Assembly: GCA_947479755.1 (NCBI GenBank)
Contig: CANKAM010000007.1
Location: forward strand, 58,057 to 122,056
Length of the DNA stretch: 64,000 bases
Direction of reading: 5' to 3'
Origin: Bacteroidota bacterium
GTDB lineage: Bacteria > Bacteroidota > Bacteroidia > SXHM01
A program made the position numbers and the translations under genes. Below, piece by piece: positions 8,931 to 17,473 of this stretch (position 1 is its first letter; every line of letters begins with the position of its first letter). Below the pieces are notes generated by a model that saw only the letters and a program-made list of their open reading frames with translations, ran no database searches and was not told the origin of the DNA.

Positions 8931-10421
8931 ATGAAAAAACAAGACGAAGCCTTATTTCAATTAATAGAATCACTCAGCACCAATGAAAAAGGACATTTTG
9001 TAAAATACACCTCAGCCCTGCCGGGAATAAAAGGGTTACGGTATATGCAGCTATTCAACATCTTGAGTAAAATGAAAGACTATGATGAAGGACTGCTTCA
9101 AAAAAGACTTACTAAACTCAGTTTCACTAAACAAGCGCATCGCGTTCGACATTATTTGTACCAGTTGCTGCTCAATTTTTTAGAAAGCTACCACCGTAGT
9201 GAAACAGAAACAGAAACAAACTTAAAACTGCTGCTAAGGGCTTCTATATTGAGTAGCCGCAGGCTCTACAACCAGTCAAATAGTTTGTTGCGAAAGGTGG
9301 AAGCATCAGCAAAAGGAACGGGTATGCGCTCACAAAAAATTGAAGCCCTGAAATTGCGTTTACATAATGAGCAAGGGCTTAATAATTCTCATGCCGAGCA
9401 TCCCATACTTGAAGAAATAAACAGGGAAGCAATGCTGAACTATTGGGTTTCGGAAATCAATAAACTAAACACGTTTTTTTATGACCGATATGAGCAGATT
9501 GGTAGTGCAAAAACAAAAGAAGAAAAGGAAAAATATATGCTTCTTTTCAACAGGGTAAATACCCTAATTGATGAAGAAAAAATGGACCCTACAGGACTGA
9601 TAATTTTGCTTAACCTGCGTTTTATTTATGGAGTAATGATTAATGCCAAAAAATTTTCGCAGAAAGCCTTGGATCAAGGATATCACCTTATTATGACTAT
9701 CCCTGATTTACAGAAAAATAAAAAATTATTTTCCTTTTTCAGTGATAATTATATGTATTATTTTCTTCATCTGAAAGCGTTCAGTAAAGTGAAGAAAAAA
9801 TTGGTAGAATTAAACCAATGGTTAGATAAGCAACACTTCACAAAAGAAGAACACGATACCATAAGGCGTATCATTTATTTACAAAAATTTGACCTCCTTT
9901 TAGCCGACCATAATCTGCTTGCTGATACTGATTTTATAACCGAATTATTCAACTGGTTTGATACCCATAAATTGATTGATATTTATGAAAACCATTACCA
10001 CTTTAATAAGGTTGTTTACCACCTGTACACAGACCAGTCCAAAGAAAGCCTAAAGTATATAAACCTGTTGCGCAACAACCGTGAGTATAGTTTGCAGCAT
10101 CCGCAGCAAAGCACAGAACTTGAGTTTCTGAACATAATTATACACTGTAAGTTAGGCAATATTGAACTGATGGAAAGCCTTGTAAGTAGTCTGAAAAGAA
10201 AAACAATCCGGGCAGCGGTTGAACATTCTGTTCCTCATTCCGACATGGTTGAACTGTTTGCTAAGTATTTCAATAGCCATTCTTTACAAAACACGGCCAT
10301 CCTGCAAGCTGCGTGGGAAGAAGAGCTAATCACCGATTTAAAGAAACTGTTCCCGAAAACACCGCAAAAAATAGAGCCTCTTACCTTTGATTATGTGTGG
10401 TATTTTGAAGAGGTGTTTTAA
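8931..10421 (+). CDS. Hypothetical helical protein (496 aa)
   Basis: Long ORF, coding-like composition, predicted all-helical; no family recognised with certainty. Confidence 0.7.
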   Translation: MKKQDEALFQLIESLSTNEKGHFVKYTSALPGIKGLRYMQLFNILSKMKDYDEGLLQKRLTKLSFTKQAHRVRHYLYQLLLNFLESYHRSETETETNLKLLLRASILSSRRLYNQSNSLLRKVEASAKGTGMRSQKIEALKLRLHNEQGLNNSHAEHPILEEINREAMLNYWVSEINKLNTFFYDRYEQIGSAKTKEEKEKYMLLFNRVNTLIDEEKMDPTGLIILLNLRFIYGVMINAKKFSQKALDQGYHLIMTIPDLQKNKKLFSFFSDNYMYYFLHLKAFSKVKKKLVELNQWLDKQHFTKEEHDTIRRIIYLQKFDLLLADHNLLADTDFITELFNWFDTHKLIDIYENHYHFNKVVYHLYTDQSKESLKYINLLRNNREYSLQHPQQSTELEFLNIIIHCKLGNIELMESLVSSLKRKTIRAAVEHSVPHSDMVELFAKYFNSHSLQNTAILQAAWEEELITDLKKLFPKTPQKIEPLTFDYVWYFEEVF

Positions 10422-10516
10422 TAAAATGGAGCACGTTAACTTTTACCACAATAAATTTGGTTTATTAAAAAAAATTACATTAGCAGCCATTATTAACTAC
10501 AAAAACAAAAACAAAA

Positions 10517-11404
10517 ATGAAAAAACTTTTACTTTCAGCATCGGTTTCAATTCTTTTCTCTGGAATTGTATCTGCACAAATTAACAACGGAGGGTTTGAA
10601 ACATGGGCGGCTGATGGCAGCAACTGTCAGTCTCCGGTTCAATGGGGAACACTTAACGGCAGCACAAGCGTTTTAGGTATCTGCACAGCAACAAAAGAAA
10701 CTGTAAATATTCATGGAGGTGCAGCGGCACTTAAGTTAACAACAAAATTTATCGGTTTCCCTATTAACCAAATGGCACCCGCTCTTTGCACAAATGGCGT
10801 TATTAATACTACCACACAGGCTATTGATGGAGGAGACCCTTTCACAGAAAGACCTGTTGCATTTACAGGTTGGTATTTAGCAGCACCATTAAGCGGTGAC
10901 CAATATTCTTTTGAAGCTGCTTTAACCCACTGGAACGGTTCTTCAAGAGACACTATAGGCAAAGCAACTTTTTCAGGAACGGCTACAGTTAGTGTTTACA
11001 CGCAATTTACTGCAACAGTAATATACACCGATGTTATTAATCCCGATACACTTATTGTAGCTCTGCTTCCAAGTAATCCTGTAACACCTGTAGCTAACAG
11101 CTCTGTTACATTTGATGATTTGGAATACACAAGTTCAGGTGTTGGTATCAATGCTGCCGATGCTAAGGAACGCATTACTGTTTACCCTAACCCGGTTTCT
11201 GAAAACCTGTATGTAAACATGGCAGGTATCTTAGGTGCAAATGTTTCAATCTTTGACATCACCGGCAAAAAAGTTGCTCAGCAAATTCTTACCGAAAAAC
11301 TTAATAGCGTTAACGTTGCTTCATTGGCAAACGGAATGTATGTTTATCAGGTAAACAGCAACACAAACGGAACTTTGAAAACAGGTAAGTTTATTGTGAA
11401 ATAA
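10517..11404 (+). CDS. T9SS type A sorting domain protein, PCMD-like N-terminal domain
   Basis: Signal peptide; GGFETW...WGTLN...GWYLAAPLSGD; VYPNPVSENLYVNM CTD; intrinsic terminator downstream. Confidence 0.8.
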   Translation: MKKLLLSASVSILFSGIVSAQINNGGFETWAADGSNCQSPVQWGTLNGSTSVLGICTATKETVNIHGGAAALKLTTKFIGFPINQMAPALCTNGVINTTTQAIDGGDPFTERPVAFTGWYLAAPLSGDQYSFEAALTHWNGSSRDTIGKATFSGTATVSVYTQFTATVIYTDVINPDTLIVALLPSNPVTPVANSSVTFDDLEYTSSGVGINAADAKERITVYPNPVSENLYVNMAGILGANVSIFDITGKKVAQQILTEKLNSVNVASLANGMYVYQVNSNTNGTLKTGKFIVK

Positions 11405-11409
11405 ATTCC

Positions 11410-11472
11410 GTCATGCTGAACTTGTTTCAGTATCTCTGATATAAAAGACCCTGAAACAAGTTCAGGGTGACG
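11410..11472. repeat. BIME-like REP pair, copy a
   Basis: gtcatgctgaacttgtttcagtatct ... gaccctgaaacaagttcagggtgacg. Confidence 0.85.
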
Positions 11473-11480
11473 AACAAAAC

Positions 11481-11510
11481 AAAAAGGGAGCCAATTTCGG
11501 CTCCCTTTTT
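11481..11510 (+). terminator. Intrinsic terminator
   Basis: aaaaagggagcc aatttc ggctcccttttt perfect inverted repeat with T-run. Confidence 0.92.
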
Positions 11511-11526
11511 GTTTTGCTTTAATCCA

Positions 11527-11534
11527 TATCTTTG
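11527..11534 (+). promoter_or_regulatory. Candidate Bacteroidota -7 box TATCTTTG
   Basis: tatctttg 60 bp upstream of bacilliredoxin start. Confidence 0.5.
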
Positions 11535-11593
11535 CAACAAAATAAGATTGCAGTTGTTAAATCAATCACCAACTAATTAAATCACTAAATAAT

Positions 11594-12007
11594 ATGTATC
11601 CCGAAGAAATTGTAATACCAATGAAAAAAGACCTGACCAGTGCAGGTTTTACCGAACTAACAAATCCCGATGCAGTTGATGCAGCTATAAAAGCAGAAGG
11701 CACTACACTGGTTGTAGTTAATTCTGTTTGCGGATGTGCAGCAGGAGCTGCCCGTCCGGGAGCTAAACTTGCTATTCAGAATTCAGGCAAACGTCCTGAC
11801 AGAATTACAACTGTTTTTGCTGGTTTTGATACCGAAGCAGTTGCACGTGCCCGTCAATACTTTGCTCCATATCCTCCATCTTCACCTGCAATGGCTTTAT
11901 TTAAAGATGGCAAACTGGTTCACTTCATCGAGCGTCACCATATTGAAGGTCGCTCGGCCGAAATGATTGCACAGAACCTGATGGGGGCTTTTGAAGAGTA
12001 TTGCTAA
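11594..12007 (+). CDS. BrxA/BrxB (YphP/YqiW) family bacilliredoxin
   Basis: MYPEEIVIPMKKDLTSAGF, VVVNSVCGCAAGAARPGA (CGC active site), FAPYPPSSPAMALFKDGKLVHFIERHHIEG. Confidence 0.95.
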   Translation: MYPEEIVIPMKKDLTSAGFTELTNPDAVDAAIKAEGTTLVVVNSVCGCAAGAARPGAKLAIQNSGKRPDRITTVFAGFDTEAVARARQYFAPYPPSSPAMALFKDGKLVHFIERHHIEGRSAEMIAQNLMGAFEEYC

Positions 12008-12016
12008 AATTTCATA

Positions 12017-12076
12017 GCCACTAATTACACTGATTTACACTAAATTCATTCGTGCTAAATTCGTGCAATTAGTGGC
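12017..12076. repeat. Imperfect palindromic element, second repeat family, copy 1
   Basis: gccactaattacactgatttacac ... gtgcaattagtggc; terminal inverted repeat gccactaatt/aattagtggc; related to 14759..14816. Confidence 0.7.
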
Positions 12077-12092
12077 AAAACAAAACAAATAA

Positions 12093-13265
12093 GTGCAATT
12101 AGAGTTTGGTCTTTTCGCACTCATCTTATTGGGTGTTGCATTATTTCACAGGCACACGCTTAAGGTTGCATTAGCAGGGCTTACAGCCCTGCTTTTTTAT
12201 AAGCTTTTTTTTACGGCTGACTCTAGTTTAGCTCAGTTGCTTGCCCACGAATGGAAAAGCCTGGTAAACCTTTTTGGTTTGCTCCTGGGTTTTGCCATTC
12301 TTGCCAAACAGTTTGAGTTGTCGGGTATTCCGCGTATGCTGCCCAAGTATTTGCCTGATGACTGGAAAGGCGGCTTTGTATTGCTATTGCTGATTGCGGT
12401 TATGTCTTCATTCTTAGACAACATTGCTGGCGCAATGATTGGCGGAACAATTGCCTTGGTTGTTTTTAATGGAAAGGTTCACATCGGGTATCTTGCTGCT
12501 ATTGTTGCAGCCAGTAATGCAGGTGGTGCAGGCAGCGTAGTGGGTGATACTACTACAACCATGATGTGGATTGATGGTGTTAGCGCATTGGATGTTACCC
12601 ATGCTTATGTGGGAAGCGCGGTTGCCATTTTAATCTTTGGAATCATTGCTTCCATTCAACAGGATAAGTACCAGCGGATAGAAAAAGATGGTTTGAATAA
12701 TGTAACCATTGACTACAAAAAATTAGTTGCAGTTGCGCTTGTTCTTGTCGGAGCAATTCTTGCAAACATTTGGTTAGATTTTCCCGCAGCAGGTGTTTGG
12801 GTTGCTATTTTATTGGCAACACTTTTTACAAAAACTCCCTGGAAAGAAGTTAATCATGCCCTCAGCGGTGCTGTGTTTTTGCTGGCCTTGGTGCTGTGCG
12901 CATCCATGATGCCGGTAAATGATTTGCCTTCTGCTTCATGGCAAACTACTTTTGGTTTGGGCTTTGTTTCGGCAGTGTTTGATAATATTCCGCTTACGGC
13001 ACTTGCATTGAAACAGGGTGGCTACGATTGGGGAGTTCTTGCTTTTTCAGTAGGGTTTGGCGGTTCCATGATTTGGTTTGGTTCTTCTGCAGGTGTTGCA
13101 ATTTCCAATATGTTTCCCGAAGCAAAATCAGTTAGCGGGTGGATAAAAAACGGATGGCATGTAACGCTTGCTTATATTATTGCGTTCTTTGTAATGTTGT
13201 TGGTGATGGGTTGGAATCCACACGCTCCGCATAAAGAAAATGTACAACACCATTCCTCTGAATAA
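12093..13265 (+). CDS. Citrate transporter/Na+:H+ antiporter (ion transporter superfamily)-like membrane protein
   Basis: About 10 TM helices; SSFLDNIAGAMIGGT, AASNAGGAGSVVGDTTTTMMW, VFDNIPLTALAL repeat signatures; GTG start. Confidence 0.75.
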   Translation: MQLEFGLFALILLGVALFHRHTLKVALAGLTALLFYKLFFTADSSLAQLLAHEWKSLVNLFGLLLGFAILAKQFELSGIPRMLPKYLPDDWKGGFVLLLLIAVMSSFLDNIAGAMIGGTIALVVFNGKVHIGYLAAIVAASNAGGAGSVVGDTTTTMMWIDGVSALDVTHAYVGSAVAILIFGIIASIQQDKYQRIEKDGLNNVTIDYKKLVAVALVLVGAILANIWLDFPAAGVWVAILLATLFTKTPWKEVNHALSGAVFLLALVLCASMMPVNDLPSASWQTTFGLGFVSAVFDNIPLTALALKQGGYDWGVLAFSVGFGGSMIWFGSSAGVAISNMFPEAKSVSGWIKNGWHVTLAYIIAFFVMLLVMGWNPHAPHKENVQHHSSE

Positions 13266-14023
13266 TGCTTAACATACTTCACGATATTTTAGGAAACGAT
13301 ATACAGGCTGCGCTGCTTATAATTCTCAATTTAATTATTCTGGAGTGTTTGCTTTCTATTGACAATGCCGCTGTGTTGGCCACCATGGTGTTGGATTTGC
13401 CCGAAAAACAAAGAGGCAAAGCATTGAAATACGGTATCATCGGAGCTTATATTTTTCGTGGCATCTGTCTGATATTCGCGTCTTACCTTATTCAGTTTAT
13501 GTGGCTGAAAGCGGTGGGCGGCATTTTTCTTATCTGGTTGTGTGCCGATTATTTTATCACAAAAAAAACACCCGAAACCGAAGACGATTTACTGAACAAA
13601 AAAGAAAACCATTTTTACAAATGGATACATAAACACTTTGGCAAATTTTGGTCAACTGTAGCCTTGATTGAGGTGATGGACTTAGCCTTTTCAATGGATA
13701 ATGTATTTGTTGCTGTAGCTTTTTCTGATAATATTTATCTTATCTGGACGGGTGTTTTCATAGGCATATTAGCCATGCGTTTTGTGGCGCAGGGTTTTGT
13801 AAAGTTGCTGGAAAAATTTCCGGAACTTACCGCAGTAGCTTTTATTGTTATTGGAATTTTAGGTGTGAAGCTGGTTGCTTCATTTGGCTGCGATTTTTAT
13901 CCCGAATATGGCTTCTGCCAATTCCTGAACGGGCACAATGCAGACATGATCATATCCGGCTTTACCGTTGTTATGTTTTTGGCACCTGTGGTTTACAGGC
14001 TGCTGATTAAGAAGGATAATTAA
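13265..14023 (+). CDS. TerC family/DUF475-like integral membrane protein
   Basis: LECLLSIDNAAVLATMV and EVMDLAFSMDNVFVAVAFS twin motifs; start overlaps previous stop (TAATG). Confidence 0.85.
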   Translation: MLNILHDILGNDIQAALLIILNLIILECLLSIDNAAVLATMVLDLPEKQRGKALKYGIIGAYIFRGICLIFASYLIQFMWLKAVGGIFLIWLCADYFITKKTPETEDDLLNKKENHFYKWIHKHFGKFWSTVALIEVMDLAFSMDNVFVAVAFSDNIYLIWTGVFIGILAMRFVAQGFVKLLEKFPELTAVAFIVIGILGVKLVASFGCDFYPEYGFCQFLNGHNADMIISGFTVVMFLAPVVYRLLIKKDN

Positions 14024-14712
14024 ACTCCCACCGCACTCAGCAGCGAGCGGAAAATAAACTGCCCGTCCGTATTGTTTAGAACCGGATCCGAAGCACGCTC
14101 AGGATGTGGCATCATTCCAAAAACATTGCGCCCTTCGTTGCAAACTCCTGCAATATTTTCAAACGAACCGTTAGGGTTGGCTTCGTCAGTTAGGTTTCCA
14201 TTTTCATCGCAGTAGCGGAAAAGAATTTGCTTGTTGGCATTCATCTTTTTCAGCGTTTCGGTGCCAGCAAAAAAACGGCCCTCACCATGCGCAATAGGTA
14301 TTTTCAACGCTTTAGTTAATGGAATTTCAGCAGTTACCAATGACTCATTCGTCTCTGCTTTTATAAAAACATTTTTGCAGATAAATTTATGGCTGGTATT
14401 ATGCAACAAAGCTCCAGGAACCAGATGCGCTTCGCACAAAATCTGAAAACCGTTGCAAACTCCCATCAGGTAGCCGCCTGCGTTGGCATGTTCAATCACC
14501 TTTTCCATGATGGGCGAAAAGCGCGCAATAGCACCCGAACGCAAATAATCACCGTAAGAAAAGCCTCCGGGTAATACAATAAAATCACAACCTTTCAGGT
14601 CTTTGTCTTTGTGCCAGAGTTCTTCCACCAGTTGCCCCATACCATTACGTAGGGTATAAATCATGTCCTGATCGCAGTTTGAGCCCGGAAATATTACAAC
14701 GCCAAATTTCAT
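14020..14712 (-). CDS. purQ: Phosphoribosylformylglycinamidine synthase subunit I (glutaminase)
   Basis: [49 protein letters not shown]. Confidence 0.96.
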   Translation of the reverse strand: MKFGVVIFPGSNCDQDMIYTLRNGMGQLVEELWHKDKDLKGCDFIVLPGGFSYGDYLRSGAIARFSPIMEKVIEHANAGGYLMGVCNGFQILCEAHLVPGALLHNTSHKFICKNVFIKAETNESLVTAEIPLTKALKIPIAHGEGRFFAGTETLKKMNANKQILFRYCDENGNLTDEANPNGSFENIAGVCNEGRNVFGMMPHPERASDPVLNNTDGQFIFRSLLSAVGV

Positions 14713-14758
14713 TTTTCTTTGAATTTTATCGCGCAAATTTATCGTTTTAAAAATAGTT

Positions 14759-14816
14759 GCCACAGATTACACTGATTTTCACAAATTAATCTGCGCTAAT
14801 CTCTGTAATCTGTGGT
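14759..14816. repeat. Imperfect palindromic element, second repeat family, copy 2
   Basis: gccacagattacactgattttcac ... ctgtaatctgtggt; related to 12017..12076. Confidence 0.7.
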
Positions 14817-14905
14817 AAAACACACCGTTTTCAACTATTCGTCTAAAGCAGGTAACTAATTGAATAATCATCAGTAAAACGTCTTTGATAAAATTGAATC
14901 GCCAA

Positions 14906-15832
14906 ATGAAGTTTTTCTACGCTATAGTTTTTTTACTGTTCAGTATCACTGCATTCTCACAGACTTCCGAAACCTACAAAGGCAGAAAAGTAAACGAAAA
15001 AGATGCCGCAGGACAAAAGCAGGGGCATTGGGTAATCCTAAACGCAGGCGGAAAATTTCCCGGTTTTGCTGAGGGCGAACTTACCGAAGAAGGCGATTAC
15101 CTCGACAACAAAAAAATTGGCATCTGGACAAAATATTACCCCGGTGGAGTTAAAAAACATGAACTCACCTTCACCAACAACCAACCCAACGGCTACGCCA
15201 AATTCTATTATAAAGACGGATTGCTGCAGGAAGAAGGAATGTGGAAAGACAACAAATGGGTAGGCGAGTACCGCTACTATCACGAGAACGGAAACCTCTT
15301 CTATAACTGGGTTTACAATGCATCCGGCAAACGTGAAGGCACACAACAATATTTTCACGAAAACGGAAACCTGATGATTGAAGGTTCCTGGAAAGAAGGT
15401 TCAGAAAGCGGTTTGTTGAAGGAGTATTATGAAAATGGTTCAGTAAAAGCCGAGAAAACATTTGCAACCGGAAAGATTGAAGGTGCCACCGTTAAAAACT
15501 ACGAACAGAGTAAACAGTTTGACGATAATGCGCCCAAAGCCAAAAAGCTGGCAGAGAGCATCAGACAGCAACATCAGACAAAAGGTGTAAGCGCATCAGC
15601 CGATAAAAACATTTCTGTTGTTAAAGAAGAAAAAACCGCCAACGTAGGTATGATTGGTGACGGACAAAAAACCACCTACAATAAATTTGGCAAGCCTTTA
15701 CTTTCAGGTGTTTTTCGCAACAGTATGCTTATTGACGGTAAAGAAAACGTCTATGCCGAAGACGGCACCTACCTTAAAACCTACATTGTTAAAGAAGGTA
15801 AACGTGTAAGTGAAGAGGTGAATAAACCTTAG
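14906..15832 (+). CDS. YwqK/MORN-variant repeat secreted protein
   Basis: Signal peptide; repeated GxWxxYYxNGxxKxExxFxxGxxxG units. Confidence 0.85.
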   Translation: MKFFYAIVFLLFSITAFSQTSETYKGRKVNEKDAAGQKQGHWVILNAGGKFPGFAEGELTEEGDYLDNKKIGIWTKYYPGGVKKHELTFTNNQPNGYAKFYYKDGLLQEEGMWKDNKWVGEYRYYHENGNLFYNWVYNASGKREGTQQYFHENGNLMIEGSWKEGSESGLLKEYYENGSVKAEKTFATGKIEGATVKNYEQSKQFDDNAPKAKKLAESIRQQHQTKGVSASADKNISVVKEEKTANVGMIGDGQKTTYNKFGKPLLSGVFRNSMLIDGKENVYAEDGTYLKTYIVKEGKRVSEEVNKP

Positions 15833-15845
15833 AAATAATTAGCCC

Positions 15846-15906
15846 CGTCACCCCGAACTTGTTTCAGGGTCTGATGATAAGATGCTGAAACGAGTTCAGT
15901 ATGACG
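15846..15906. repeat. BIME-like REP pair, copy b (inverted unit order)
   Basis: gtcaccccgaacttgtttcagggtct ... gatgctgaaacgagttcagtatgacg. Confidence 0.8.
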
Positions 15907-15926
15907 AAAATTTTCCTTTCCTTTGA

Positions 15927-15991
15927 AGTCCTTTTTTGAGCGTTGTAAAAAATCAGTTTTGATTTTTTACAACGCTCAAAAAAAAAGGACT
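15927..15991. repeat. Near-perfect long hairpin (29-bp arm, 4-nt loop) ending 12 nt before cysS ATG
   Basis: agtccttttttgagcgttgtaaaaaatca / tgattttttacaacgctcaaaaaaaaaggact; arms differ only by homopolymer length (6 T vs 9 A). Confidence 0.95.
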
Positions 15992-16003
15992 CTTTTTATT
16001 GTT

Positions 16004-17473
16004 ATGACAGAGCAGAAACTTGTAATTTACAACACCCTCACCCGCCAGAAAGAAGATTTCAAACCCATCAACCCGCCATTTGTTGGCTTGTATGTATGCG
16101 GTCCTACGGTTTACAGCGATGTACATCTGGGCAACGCCCGCACCTTCGTTTCCTTTGATATGATTTACCGCTACCTGGTGCATCTTGGTTACAAAGTGCG
16201 CTACGTGCGCAACATAACCGATGCCGGACATCTGGAAGGCGACCGCGATGAAGGCGATGATAAATTTGCCAAAAAAGCAAAGCTCGAACAATTGGAGCCA
16301 ATGGAAATTGTTCAGAAATATACCAACGGTTTTCATGAGGTGATGCGCGAGATGAACACACTTCCGCCAAGCATTGAACCCACTGCCACGGGCCACATCT
16401 GCGAGCAGATTGAAATGGTAAAAAAAATTCTTGCAAAAGGATATGCCTATGAAATAAACGGCACCGTTTATTTTGATGTAGAAAAATATAACAAGGAGTT
16501 CCCTTATGGACAACTCACCAACCGCAAACTCGAAGAATTGTTGGAAGGCACACGCGAGTTAAGCGGACAAGACGAGAAAAAAGGTCGTCTTGATTTTGCA
16601 TTGTGGATAAAAGCAAAACCGGAAACACTCATGCAATGGCCATCACCTTGGGGCCCCGGTTTTCCGGGTTGGCACATTGAGTGCTCGGCTATGAGCAGCA
16701 AATATTTGGGCGATACGTTCGATATTCACGGAGGCGGAATGGATTTGCAGGCAACGCACCACACCAACGAAATTGCACAGTCGCAGGCATGCAACCATAC
16801 AGCACCTGTTAATTATTGGATGCACACCAACATGCTTACCGTAAATGGTGTGCGCATGTCAAAAACTGCCGGCAACGGTTTTCTTCCGGGCGAATTATTT
16901 ACCGGAAATCATCCGCTGCTCGACAAAGGCTATGCGCCCATGGCAGTCCGCTTTTTCATGATGCAGACACATTACGGAAGCACGCTCGATTTTTCTAACG
17001 AAGCTTTGCAGGCATCAGAAAAGGGCTATGCCAAATTGATGAATGCAATGAAAACAGTAGACAGTTTAAAAGCATCTGCAACATCAACTTCAAACATTAA
17101 AGAGCTGCAACAAAACTGCTACGATGCCATGAACGATGATTTCAATGCACCGATAGTTGTTGCCAATTTATTTGAAGGCGTGCGCATCATCAACTCGGTA
17201 AACGATGGAAAAGAAACTATTACAGCCGATGACCTTGCCTTGCTTAAAACCACCATGCAGGATTTTGTTTACGATGTGCTGGGCCTGAAATCAGAAAACT
17301 CAAACACCGCCAACGACAAAGCTTTACAGGGTGTTATGGAAATGATTCTCTCCATCCGCAAAGACGCAAAGCAAAATAAAGACTTCGCCACTTCCGATAA
17401 AATCCGCAAGGAACTGGAAGCAATCGGTATCCAAATCAAAGACTCAAAAGAAAAAACAGAATGGAGTTTTTAA
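16004..17473 (+). CDS. cysS: Cysteinyl-tRNA synthetase
   Basis: YVCGPTVYSDVHLGNARTFVSFD (HIGH-type), WPSPWGPGFPGWHIECSAMS, HGGGMDLQATHHTNEIAQS, RMSKTAGNG (KMSKS). Confidence 0.97.
   Translation: MTEQKLVIYNTLTRQKEDFKPINPPFVGLYVCGPTVYSDVHLGNARTFVSFDMIYRYLVHLGYKVRYVRNITDAGHLEGDRDEGDDKFAKKAKLEQLEPMEIVQKYTNGFHEVMREMNTLPPSIEPTATGHICEQIEMVKKILAKGYAYEINGTVYFDVEKYNKEFPYGQLTNRKLEELLEGTRELSGQDEKKGRLDFALWIKAKPETLMQWPSPWGPGFPGWHIECSAMSSKYLGDTFDIHGGGMDLQATHHTNEIAQSQACNHTAPVNYWMHTNMLTVNGVRMSKTAGNGFLPGELFTGNHPLLDKGYAPMAVRFFMMQTHYGSTLDFSNEALQASEKGYAKLMNAMKTVDSLKASATSTSNIKELQQNCYDAMNDDFNAPIVVANLFEGVRIINSVNDGKETITADDLALLKTTMQDFVYDVLGLKSENSNTANDKALQGVMEMILSIRKDAKQNKDFATSDKIRKELEAIGIQIKDSKEKTEWSF

Noticed and set aside
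15038-15467. 106- and 98-aa minus ORFs and the 15066..15263 plus ORF inside the YwqK/MORN gene
   Set aside because: Overlap a clear repeat protein in other frames; explained by repetitive codon usage.
15953-16513. 186-aa minus-strand ORF (plus 16104..16436 - and 16504..16701 -) inside cysS
   Set aside because: Antisense to a certain cysS gene; composition is a shadow of the sense codons and no family motif is present.
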